From CAVALG01 sp045576295 (lineage in GTDB: Bacteria > Bacillota > Clostridia > Oscillospirales > Acutalibacteraceae), in contig JAZNGF010000068.1 in the NCBI GenBank assembly GCA_045576295.1, positions 1-17,190 on the forward strand: 17,190 nt of DNA, written 5' to 3'. Shown here piece by piece: positions 1 through 7,055 of the stretch. Position 1 is the stretch's first letter, and each line of letters begins with the position of its first letter. The position numbers and the translations under genes were made by a program. The notes below the pieces were generated by a model that saw nothing but the letters and a program-made list of their open reading frames with translations, was not told where the DNA came from and made no database searches.

Positions 1-48
1 TGGATAAGTTTGTAGTCTTTTTTATTTGGGACGTTTTTTTACAGCCCC
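1..48. mobile_element. Possible insertion-sequence terminus
   Basis: The first bases are A/T-tract rich and end in ACAGCCCC at 41-48. Read on the minus strand this begins GGGGCTGT followed by an A tract and ACGTCCC. Many insertion sequences have ends that start GGGGCTGT, so this could be the outer end of an element lying to the left of the window. No transposase reading frame is visible in the 48 bases available. A simple transcription terminator with GGG and CCC arms flanking a T tract is the alternative. Confidence 0.25.
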
Positions 49-56
49 TTTTTTAT

Positions 57-220
57 CCATTGCGAAAGCAATGGCATATCATCAACGATAGCGTGGCTGT
101 CGTTGTATCTCATCAGTCCGTTAGGACTGTATATCATCACGCTTTAGCGTGTATCAAACACTTTCGCAATGATGATATACAAAACTAAAGTTTTGATGAT
201 ATGCAACGGCAGGCCGATGA
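57..220. repeat. Array of short hairpins separated by a TATATCATCA-like linker
   Basis: Successive palindromes are visible: 57-74 (CCATTGC, loop GAAA), 83-105 (CAACGATAGC, loop GTG, one G-U pair), 114-129 (CAGTCC, loop GTTA), 138-151 (CACGC, loop TTTA), a half-eroded one near 159-168 (CTTTCGCAATG arm only) and 180-195 (CAAAAC, loop TAAA). The first four are joined by CATATCATCA, TATCTCATCA or TATATCATCA. After about position 168 the linker appears as its reverse complement, ATGATGATATAC and GATGATATGC. Stem sequences differ from one another while the linker is kept. Hairpin arrays of this kind occur in gut Clostridia, but I cannot assign a named family. It sits next to a broken IVP-like gene. 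Confidence 0.75.
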
Positions 221-245
221 TTTTATTTGTGTTTTATAGTATAAT
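217..245 (+). promoter_or_regulatory. Promoter-like site for the IVP-like remnant
   Basis: A perfect -10 hexamer TATAAT lies at 240-245. The best -35 at 17-bp spacing is the weak ATGATT at 217-222. It is followed 22 bases later by the ATG of the IVP-like remnant, with AAAGGA between. It probably drove that gene when it was intact. Confidence 0.4.
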
Positions 246-266
246 CTTCATAAAGGAAATGAGATT

Positions 267-375
267 ATGCCCAAGAATTACTTGCTTATATATTCTGAAC
301 AATTAGCAACGGATATAGAACTACTTTGCTGTTGATGCTCTTAGGAAACTCAAGACAATGGGCGGCGAGAAATAA
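267..375 (+). pseudogene. Remnant of a four-helix-bundle (23S rRNA IVP-like) protein gene
   Basis: The ATG at 267 follows an AAAGGA ribosome binding site and opens with MPKNYLLIYSEQLATDIELL, then stops at TGA 333-335. This resembles the N-terminus of the four-helix-bundle proteins related to the 23S rRNA intervening-sequence protein, which begin with a lysine/asparagine, LLIYS and LATDI pattern; I am matching from memory. In another frame, 331-375 reads VDALRKLKTMGGEK and then TAA, plausible as the C-terminal tail of the same gene. Intact family members are roughly 110-130 residues, so most of the bundle (about 80 codons) would be deleted, with a frame change at the junction. The gene cannot make a functional protein. 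Whether the tail belongs to the same gene is uncertain. Confidence 0.5.
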
Positions 376-446
376 AAGCCAAAATATGCATCGAGACTCT
401 TTCGTTTACTTCTGTTTAAAACGTACGTAAAAAACAATATAAAGCT

Positions 447-475
447 TCAACAAGCCCGCTTTTATGTGCTATAAT
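447..475 (+). promoter_or_regulatory. Promoter of the permease / radical SAM operon
   Basis: TATAAT at 470-475 is a perfect -10 box. TCAACA at 447-452, 17 bp upstream, matches the -35 consensus at four of six positions. It is the best sigma-A-type promoter before the permease and predicts a leader of about 110 bases. Within that leader, CCGATA (487-492) can pair with TATCGG (521-526), but no recognisable riboswitch is present. Confidence 0.65.
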
Positions 476-554
476 AAAATAATAAGCCGATAGAACATGG
501 ATCGTTTTATTATATTTTCTTATCGGTTGGAATGTTTCACACTCAAATAAATAC

Positions 555-577
555 GGAGGTTTTCTTCCTGACGGAAG
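555..577 (+). promoter_or_regulatory. Displaced ribosome binding site with hairpin before the permease start
   Basis: A strong GGAGG lies at 555-559 but is 30 bases from the ATG at 590. Between them CTTCC (564-568) and GGAAG (573-577) form a stem with a TGAC loop. The only nearer purine-rich run is the GGAAG inside that stem. An in-frame TGA at 569-571 rules out an upstream in-frame start. The hairpin could bring the GGAGG closer to the ATG or could control initiation. Confidence 0.4.
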
Positions 578-589
578 CTATCACTAAAA

Positions 590-1732
590 ATGAAAAGATT
601 AACATTGTTTGAATCAATTGCCCTTGTGGCAGGAGCAGGCATTGGAACCGGCCTACTCACCATACCGTATGCAGCCGAAAAAATTGGGATTCTGGGTACA
701 GTTATCGCACTTGTTTTTGCATATATAATAAGCCTAATATTATATATGTTTATCGCCCAGTTGACGCTAAAATCCGATGAGCCGACACAGTTATTAGGCA
801 TTCTGAAGCAGCATTTGTTCACAGGTAAATATCAAAAGGTTTTCACCTCACTGTTCTTTGCGGTTTTCATAGTAATTCTGCTTCAAAACCTGATTGTGTA
901 CATATTATGTGCCACAGATATATTCACTCAGCTGTTCGGGCTTTCTGAGGTTTTATCAAAGCTGATTTTTTATGCACTATCTTCGGCGGTGCTGATATTC
1001 GGCATCAAAGGCATAGGCATAGGAGAGAAAATTGCGGTTCCGATGATATCGGGTGTAATTCTGCTTCTGATTGTGCTTTCCGCAACGAACACGCACAACA
1101 GCATTGAACTGACATTTGGAGATCCGGGTATAATCACAGCAGTTTACGGTCTGTTTATGTTCGCGTTTTCCGCAATTTTTTCTGTAGTACAGGTAGTGAA
1201 CAATATTGACAACAAAAAGAATATACGCAAAGCACTTGGCATAGGACTTGCCCTGAATGCAGTTCTAACGCTGCTCTTTGTTGTTGCAGCAATAATCGGA
1301 TCGGAGAAGGTAACACAGGTTGCTACTATCGGTCTTACCGAAGCAATCGGTAAACCTTGGGTAACAATACTTTGCTCCATATTTGTGCTGCTGGCAATGT
1401 TCACCTCATATTGGTCGAGTGGACTTGCCTTTGCCGACACGCTGAAGGACGAGTTTAAGATTGGCGGTCGTACAGCATGGCTGCTCAGCACGCTTCCCAC
1501 AATTATCATTGCGCTGGTTTTCCCAATGCCTATTCTGGATTATGTGCAGATAGGAGCAGGAGCATTATCTATAGTTGTTGTGATAATTATTCTGCCGGCG
1601 TATTATAACGCAGTAAAGAACGCCGACGGGGATCTGTTGCTGGGGCGCTTTGCAAAAAGCAAGATTCTGCTGTGGATTGTCGGGATATTTACCCTGATTA
1701 TGGCTGCGTCCTCATTTATACCAATCAGTTAA
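590..1732 (+). CDS. Amino-acid permease of the APC superfamily (Aa_trans / aromatic permease-like)
   Basis: A 380-residue integral membrane protein with about eleven hydrophobic segments. The N-terminal segment carries the glycine-rich signature AGAGIGTGLLTIPYA (about residues 14-28), typical of the unwound first helix that binds substrate in APC-fold amino-acid transporters. The absence of a signal peptide and the near-total hydrophobicity fit a cytoplasmic-membrane secondary transporter, probably proton- or sodium-coupled. The ATG at 590 is fixed by an in-frame TGA at 569 and by the conserved helix just after it. It is the first gene of the operon, 12 bp ahead of the first radical SAM gene, so it may import the precursor or export the product. 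Substrate cannot be read from sequence. It is unusual to find such a permease heading a string of radical SAM genes. Confidence 0.85.
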   Translation: MKRLTLFESIALVAGAGIGTGLLTIPYAAEKIGILGTVIALVFAYIISLILYMFIAQLTLKSDEPTQLLGILKQHLFTGKYQKVFTSLFFAVFIVILLQNLIVYILCATDIFTQLFGLSEVLSKLIFYALSSAVLIFGIKGIGIGEKIAVPMISGVILLLIVLSATNTHNSIELTFGDPGIITAVYGLFMFAFSAIFSVVQVVNNIDNKKNIRKALGIGLALNAVLTLLFVVAAIIGSEKVTQVATIGLTEAIGKPWVTILCSIFVLLAMFTSYWSSGLAFADTLKDEFKIGGRTAWLLSTLPTIIIALVFPMPILDYVQIGAGALSIVVVIIILPAYYNAVKNADGDLLLGRFAKSKILLWIVGIFTLIMAASSFIPIS

Positions 1733-1744
1733 AGGAGAATATCT

Positions 1745-3091
1745 ATGAAGATAGCATTATTGGCACCGGCGGGAGCTATGCACAGATATAATGGGATGTT
1801 TCACAAGGGTCTGCACTATGCCCCGATAACACTTGCGCTTCTTGCGGCACTTGTTCCGAAGGAGCTTGATTCAGAGGTAAAGATATATGATGAAACCGCA
1901 GAGCGCATTCCCCTTGAGCTTGAAGCTGATATCGTAGCGATAACCTGCATAACCGGCACCGCCTCAAGATGCTATAAGTATGCTGATTATTTCAGAAGCC
2001 GCGGCATAACTGTAATTCTCGGCGGCGTACATCCCTCTCTGCTTCCGCAGGAGGCAATGCAGCATGCTGACAGTATTATTGTCGGTCTTGGCGAGGATAC
2101 ATTTCCCAGAGCGCTGACTGATGCAGCAAACGGAACACTGCAGAAGGTATATTATCAGGAAAAATGTACTGATATTGCAAACAGGCCTCTCCCTAGAAAG
2201 GATTTGCTGAAAAAGAGCAAATATATAACACTCAACACGGTTGAGGCTGTGCGCGGATGCAATCACAGCTGCACCTTTTGCGCTTATCCTCAGGCTTTCG
2301 GCAGAAAGGTTTTTACCCGCCCTGTCGATGATGTAATTGCTGAAATTCGTTCCTTCAAGGGTAAAGAGGTTATTTTTCCCGATGTTAATCTGATTGCAGA
2401 TGTTGCATATGCCAAAGAGCTGTTTAGCGCCATGATACCTCTGAAAAAATGGTGGTTCGGTCTGACAACCACAGCCATAGGCTACAATGACGAGCTGATT
2501 GAACTATTTGAAAAAAGCGGCTGTAAGGGCTTGCTTATTGGCTTTGAATCGGTGAATCAGGAAACTCAGGAAAACATAAACAAGGGAGTCAATCAGGTAA
2601 GCGAATACAAATCGCTGATGGAAAAGCTGCACAATCATGGAATAATGGTTATGGGATGTTTTGCTTTCGGCAGTGATGAAGATCAGAAAGATGTATTCAA
2701 AAGAACAGTGGATCTGTGCATAGAGGCTAAGATAGACCTGCCGAGATTCTCCATTATAACGCCGTTCCCGGCAACGGAATTTTATAGAGAGCTTGATGAG
2801 GAAGGCAGAATAGTAGAAACCGACTGGTCTATGTATGACGTAGAGCATTGCGTATATAAGCCGAAAAACATGACGGCAGAGGAACTTGAAGATGGAATTA
2901 TGTGGGCATGGAAGCAGGCTTATTCGCTAAAGAGTATCTTCCGCAGATTGGACTTGACCAAGAGGAAAACAATTAAAAGCGTATTTATACTGCTCAATAT
3001 TGGATACAGAAAATACGCAAAGGGCTTCAAAATATACGATAAAAGCGTAATGTCCGACAACTCGGATATTCCCGATATACAGGATGTGTAA
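1745..3091 (+). CDS. B12-binding radical SAM enzyme, copy 1 of 5 (HpnP/BchE-like)
   Basis: The 448-residue protein has an N-terminal Rossmann-type cobalamin-binding domain (about 1-135) with the landmark GGVHP at 93-97 and the following VGLGEDTFP stretch. The radical SAM barrel has C172-x3-C176-x2-C179 as ligands of the [4Fe-4S] cluster, and GFES at 266-269. The C-terminal part (from about 350) carries FPATEFYREL, DWSMYD and KPKNMTAEEL, like the DUF4070 tail of hopanoid C2-methylase HpnP. The classical B12 DxHxxG motif is not seen, as in much of this class. Such enzymes generate a 5'-deoxyadenosyl radical and often transfer a methyl group to carbon. Start: AAAGGAG followed by ATG, 12 bp after the permease. 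Copies 1 and 2 form one subgroup. It carries a longer polar C-terminal tail than copies 3-5. The substrate is unknown. Confidence 0.93.
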   Translation: MKIALLAPAGAMHRYNGMFHKGLHYAPITLALLAALVPKELDSEVKIYDETAERIPLELEADIVAITCITGTASRCYKYADYFRSRGITVILGGVHPSLLPQEAMQHADSIIVGLGEDTFPRALTDAANGTLQKVYYQEKCTDIANRPLPRKDLLKKSKYITLNTVEAVRGCNHSCTFCAYPQAFGRKVFTRPVDDVIAEIRSFKGKEVIFPDVNLIADVAYAKELFSAMIPLKKWWFGLTTTAIGYNDELIELFEKSGCKGLLIGFESVNQETQENINKGVNQVSEYKSLMEKLHNHGIMVMGCFAFGSDEDQKDVFKRTVDLCIEAKIDLPRFSIITPFPATEFYRELDEEGRIVETDWSMYDVEHCVYKPKNMTAEELEDGIMWAWKQAYSLKSIFRRLDLTKRKTIKSVFILLNIGYRKYAKGFKIYDKSVMSDNSDIPDIQDV

Positions 3092-3097
3092 GATAAA

Positions 3098-4387
3098 ATG
3101 AACATACTTCTTATCCAGCCGTGGCAGAAGGAGGATATGAGCTATCGCTCAAAGCTGTCCACACTTATTTCATATGCTCCGATAACGCTGGCAACGCTGA
3201 AAGCGCTTATCCCCGAAGAGCTGCAGTGCAGTGTAGATGTGTGTGATGAGATTGCACACAAAGTAGACTTCGGCAAAAAGCACTATGATATAGTCGCCAT
3301 AACTCTGCAGACATCAGCTGCAAACAGAGCATATGAGATTGCCGCGGGATTCCGCGCAAAGGGCTCATACATCGTAATGGGCGGGTATCATCCCACATAT
3401 ATGCCCGAGGAAGCTCTGCAGCATGCTGATACGGTAATAGTGGGTGCGGCGGAGTATTCATGGCCGCAGTTTCTGAAAGACTATAAGAAGGGCTCTCCCA
3501 AGCGACTTTATGATATGCAGTATGTTAAGGGAGCAGACATAAAAGAGCCTGACAGAAGTGTTATACCCAAGCGTAAATATCTAAGATATCCCGCTGTTAT
3601 CGCAAACAGGGGCTGCCCGAACAACTGCGATTTCTGCGTTATAAGCGAAATGTGGCGCCACTGCGGCCCACGCCCTGTTGAAGATGTGATAACGGAGATA
3701 AAGAATCTCAAATCAAAGATGATAGTGTTCTTTGACCCGAATTTTTTTGCGGTAAGAGATTATGCCATTGAGCTTATGCAGGAGCTATCAAAGCTGAAAA
3801 TACGCTGGGTGGGATCGGCAACCATCAACACCGCATTTGATTCCGAGCTTATGGAACTTGCAAAAAAAAGCGGCTGTGCTGGATTACTTGTGGGGCTGGA
3901 GTCTCTCAGCAAGAACTCTCTTGAAAGATCAAACAAAGGCTTCAATGACCCCAACAGATACAAGGAAGCCATTGCACGGATGCAGAGCTATGGAATAAGC
4001 GTAAACGGCTGCTTTGTCCTTGGAATGGACGGTGATACCGAAGAACTTCTGCTTTCCATTCCCGAACAGGTCAAGTACCTTAATCTGAATCTAACACGCT
4101 TTTCAATACTAACACCGGTACCGAATTCACCACTTTTCCGCCGTCTTGATGCGGAAGGCCGCATACTAACAAGGGATTGGTCGCAATATAATCAGCACAA
4201 TGCAGTGTTTATGCCGAAAAATATGTCCCCTGAAAGGCTTGAGGAAATATACAGAATGGTCTGGAAACAGTCCTATTCCTTTAGAAATATCTGTGCAAGA
4301 ATCAAGGGTGTACCAAACACCGGGCTGAAAGAAAAGCTTATTTGCATCGGAGCCAATCTGGGTTTCAAATATTTAGGGATGGAGTAG
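3098..4387 (+). CDS. B12-binding radical SAM enzyme, copy 2 of 5 (HpnP/BchE-like)
   Basis: This 429-residue protein begins 6 bp after copy 1 with only a weak GGATG ribosome binding site inside the preceding gene's end, suggesting translational coupling. Cluster cysteines are C173, C177 and C180 in RGCPNNCDFC. The B12-domain landmark is GGYHPTYMPEEALQHAD and the SAM-side strand is GLESL rather than GFES. The tail DWSQYNQHNAVFMPKNMS matches copy 1 and the HpnP-type DUF4070 region, so copies 1 and 2 are probably a more recent duplication pair. The barrel has FDPNFFAV where copies 3-5 have a DD or DDN motif. Expected chemistry is cobalamin-dependent radical methylation or carbon-carbon bond formation on an unactivated carbon; the actual reaction is unknown. 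Confidence 0.92.
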   Translation: MNILLIQPWQKEDMSYRSKLSTLISYAPITLATLKALIPEELQCSVDVCDEIAHKVDFGKKHYDIVAITLQTSAANRAYEIAAGFRAKGSYIVMGGYHPTYMPEEALQHADTVIVGAAEYSWPQFLKDYKKGSPKRLYDMQYVKGADIKEPDRSVIPKRKYLRYPAVIANRGCPNNCDFCVISEMWRHCGPRPVEDVITEIKNLKSKMIVFFDPNFFAVRDYAIELMQELSKLKIRWVGSATINTAFDSELMELAKKSGCAGLLVGLESLSKNSLERSNKGFNDPNRYKEAIARMQSYGISVNGCFVLGMDGDTEELLLSIPEQVKYLNLNLTRFSILTPVPNSPLFRRLDAEGRILTRDWSQYNQHNAVFMPKNMSPERLEEIYRMVWKQSYSFRNICARIKGVPNTGLKEKLICIGANLGFKYLGME

Positions 4388-4392
4388 GCAAA

Positions 4393-5703
4393 ATGAAAGT
4401 AACAGTAATAAAGGTCAGCATGCTTGAGGGCAAGGGATACGACGCGATGAAGCCGCTGATATTTGCCATAATGGATTCCGTGACACCGGACGGTATAGAG
4501 ATGGAATACATAGACGAGCGTATAGAGGATGTTCCCGAAAGAATCGATTCTGATGTTATTGCGCTGTCTGTTGAGACATTTGCTGCACGCAGGGCATATA
4601 TACTCGCAAAGAGATTGAAAACTACGGGCAACAGAATTGTTATGGGCGGGTTTCACCCCAGTGCGCTGCCAGAGGAGGCTCTTGAATACTGCGATACTGT
4701 TCTGATAGGCGACGCTGAGGACACATGGCCTGCTTATCTGGAGGACCTGCAAAAAGGCAGAGAAAAGGACAGATATGTTTCGAGTCACACCCGTTCCCTT
4801 TCAAAAATTGATTTCAACAGCAAGGCTTTTGATGGAAAGAAATACAATAGAATTGGACTTGTTCAGTTTTCAAGAGGCTGTAAATTCAGCTGCGATTTTT
4901 GCTCCATCAGCACCTTTTACAATTGCGGAGTCAGGCAGAAAGCCATTGAGGATATTGTGGAAGAAATAAAGAGTATAAAAGAAAAAATATTATTCTTCAT
5001 TGATGACAATATCTTTCTCAATGAGCAATCCGCAATTGAGCTTTTCGCTGCCATCAAACCGCTTAAAAAGAAGTGGGCTTGTCAGATAAGCATGGATGTG
5101 GCGTTCAATGACAGAATGCTTGGAATTATGAAGGACAGCGGCTGTATGCTTGTTCTTATAGGCTTCGAGTCGCTGAACCCCGAAAATCTCAGAGTGATGA
5201 ACAAGGTTGCCAATCTTCGGATAGAAAAATATGAGGAAGCAATTGAGAACATCTATAAGCATAAACTGATGATATATGCCACCTTTGTGCTCGGTTATGA
5301 TTACGATACACCCGAATCGATAGAAGCGACTATGAAATTTGCAATGGATAATCATTTTGCAGCGGCAAATTTCAATCCCCTTATCCCCACTCCCGGCACA
5401 AGGCTGTATTCAAGACTTGAAGCAGAAAACAAGCTGATATTTGATAAGTGGTGGCTTGAGGAGGGTTACAGGTACGGAGATACCGTATTTTATCCCGAAA
5501 GAATGACTCCTGACCAACTGAAAGAAGGGTGCAGAAACGCACGATTCACCTTCAATACATATAAGAATATCTTCAAAAGGCTCTTTGGAAACAAAGTATA
5601 TTCGAATCTCACCAACGCACTTGTTTTTCTTGCACTGAATATAATCTCCCGTAAAGAGATACACCGAAAGCAGGGAAAGGTTCTGGGAGGGGATACAAAA
5701 TGA
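4393..5703 (+). CDS. B12-binding radical SAM enzyme, copy 3 of 5
   Basis: An upstream in-frame ATG at 4342 lies inside copy 2, so I place the start at 4393: it follows GGATGGAG, sits 5 bp after the copy-2 stop, and gives MKVTVIKV, aligning with the first strand of the other copies. The product is 436 residues. The cysteine motif is C163, C167, C170 (RGCKFSCDFC), the B12 landmark is GGFHPSALPEEA followed by GDAEDTWP, the barrel has FIDDNIFL, and then GFESL. The C-terminal region has KWWLEEGYRYGD and YPERMT instead of the DWSxY signature of copies 1-2, so copies 3-5 make a second subgroup. The stop overlaps the next start by 4 bp. Substrate unknown. Confidence 0.92.
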   Translation: MKVTVIKVSMLEGKGYDAMKPLIFAIMDSVTPDGIEMEYIDERIEDVPERIDSDVIALSVETFAARRAYILAKRLKTTGNRIVMGGFHPSALPEEALEYCDTVLIGDAEDTWPAYLEDLQKGREKDRYVSSHTRSLSKIDFNSKAFDGKKYNRIGLVQFSRGCKFSCDFCSISTFYNCGVRQKAIEDIVEEIKSIKEKILFFIDDNIFLNEQSAIELFAAIKPLKKKWACQISMDVAFNDRMLGIMKDSGCMLVLIGFESLNPENLRVMNKVANLRIEKYEEAIENIYKHKLMIYATFVLGYDYDTPESIEATMKFAMDNHFAAANFNPLIPTPGTRLYSRLEAENKLIFDKWWLEEGYRYGDTVFYPERMTPDQLKEGCRNARFTFNTYKNIFKRLFGNKVYSNLTNALVFLALNIISRKEIHRKQGKVLGGDTK

Positions 5704-7055
5704 AAATAACACTGATAAAACCCAATATCGGGCGAAGAGAACACAGCCTGTATGTTGACAACGCAAGCATGGAGCCGTTGCAGCTTGGAATACTTGCCGC
5801 ACTGACACCAAGCGACATAGATGTGGTCATGTATGATGACCGGCTTGAGCCGATTCCGTACGATGAACCCACTGACCTTGTTGCAATCACAGTAGAAACA
5901 TACACTGCACGCCGTTCATATGAAATAAGTGAGGAATACAGAAAACGTGGTGTGAAGGTAATAATGGGCGGCATGCATGCCGTCCTCATTCCCGAAGAGA
6001 TAAAGGAACACTGCGACAGCATAATGATTGGTGATGCTGAGGATAAATGGGGCGAGATGATCGAAGATCTCCGCCGCGGTGAGCTCAAGCCTGAATATCA
6101 CTGTAATCCTGTGTGCATACCTCAAAAGGGTGTTATTACCAGGCGAGATATCTTCAAGGGTAAAAAGTATATGCCAATTACTCTTGTGCAGTTCAGCCGC
6201 GGCTGCAGATACAACTGCAAATACTGTGCTTCCAGCGTATATTTCAAACAGAAGCATTTCTGCCGTGATATCGACGAAGTTATAGAAGAAATAAAATCGC
6301 AGAAAAGAAAACTTATATTTTTTGTAGATGACAATATAGTTGCCGACAAGGAAAAGGCGAAAGAACTGTTCCGACGGCTGATTCCTCTCAGGATAAAATG
6401 GGTCAGCCAGGGCAGCATCGATATGCTTGACGACGATGAACTGATGCAGCTTATGCTCAAAAGCGGCTGCCTGGGACATGTTATCGGCTTTGAATCCATA
6501 AAGCCTGAGAGTATCAATGTAATGGGCAAGGGCGTAAACAGAAAGTATGTGAACGACCAGTACAAGAAGGCCATTGCAAAGCTGCGTCGGTATGGGCTTC
6601 AGACATGGGCAGCGTTCACCGTGGGCCACGATACCGATACTGTTGAGAGCATAAAGGCAACCTATGAATTTGCACGGAAAAACAAATTCTGCTTTTCTGC
6701 CTATAATATCCTGATGCCCTATCCCGGCACAGAGCTTTACAATCAGCTGGAAAGCGAAGGCAGACTGCTTTATGATGGCAAATGGTGGCTGCATCCGGAA
6801 TATCGCTTTAATTATGCTGCCTTCATACCAAAGAACATGACCGCACCTGAGCTCACTGAAGCAGCATATTATTGCAGAAAAAACTTCAACAGCATCCGCT
6901 CAGTACTATACAGGCTGTTTGAGCCAAAAACTAATATGCGTAATCCCATAAGGTTCTTTACTTACATAATCTATAACCCGGTATTCAGAAGAGAGGTATT
7001 TGAAAAACAGGGAATGACCTTTGGATGCAAAGAAAAGGACGAAGGAGAAATCTGA
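5700..7055 (+). CDS. B12-binding radical SAM enzyme, copy 4 of 5
   Basis: The start ATG overlaps the copy-3 stop as ATGA, with GGGAGGGG about 7 bases upstream, so the pair is translationally coupled. The product is 451 residues. The B12-binding domain has YDDRLEPIPYDEPTDLVAIT and GGMHAVLIPEE, where the proline after histidine found in copies 1-3 is replaced by alanine, then GDAEDKWGE. Radical SAM cysteines are C169, C173 and C176 (RGCRYNCKYC). FVDDNIVAD and GFESI follow. The tail has KWWLHPEYRFNYAAFIPKNMT, the WW signature of the second subgroup. Like its neighbours it should be a cytosolic, oxygen-sensitive Fe-S and cobalamin enzyme. Which carbon it acts on cannot be inferred. Confidence 0.92.
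   Translation: MKITLIKPNIGRREHSLYVDNASMEPLQLGILAALTPSDIDVVMYDDRLEPIPYDEPTDLVAITVETYTARRSYEISEEYRKRGVKVIMGGMHAVLIPEEIKEHCDSIMIGDAEDKWGEMIEDLRRGELKPEYHCNPVCIPQKGVITRRDIFKGKKYMPITLVQFSRGCRYNCKYCASSVYFKQKHFCRDIDEVIEEIKSQKRKLIFFVDDNIVADKEKAKELFRRLIPLRIKWVSQGSIDMLDDDELMQLMLKSGCLGHVIGFESIKPESINVMGKGVNRKYVNDQYKKAIAKLRRYGLQTWAAFTVGHDTDTVESIKATYEFARKNKFCFSAYNILMPYPGTELYNQLESEGRLLYDGKWWLHPEYRFNYAAFIPKNMTAPELTEAAYYCRKNFNSIRSVLYRLFEPKTNMRNPIRFFTYIIYNPVFRREVFEKQGMTFGCKEKDEGEI

Noticed and set aside
57..220. CRISPR array
   Set aside because: The conserved element is only about 10 bp and the intervening segments are palindromes, not unique spacers of constant length. No cas genes are in the window.
376..589. 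Cobalamin or SAM riboswitch ahead of the B12-radical-SAM operon
   Set aside because: The leader is only about 110 bases and shows no conserved B12-box or SAM riboswitch core; just a short possible stem.
4342..4392. Upstream start for radical SAM copy 3 inside copy 2
   Set aside because: The extra 17 residues do not align with the other copies, and a good GGATGGAG site precedes the ATG at 4393.
5916..6794. Long minus-strand reading frame (292 codons) opposite radical SAM copy 4
   Set aside because: It is antisense to a gene with clear motifs, has no ribosome binding site and resembles no protein family. Similar antisense frames lie opposite the other radical SAM genes.
7025..7054. Upstream start for radical SAM copy 5 inside copy 4
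   Set aside because: The extension is a basic stretch without homology, and GAAGGAG precedes the ATG at 7055, which overlaps the copy-4 stop.
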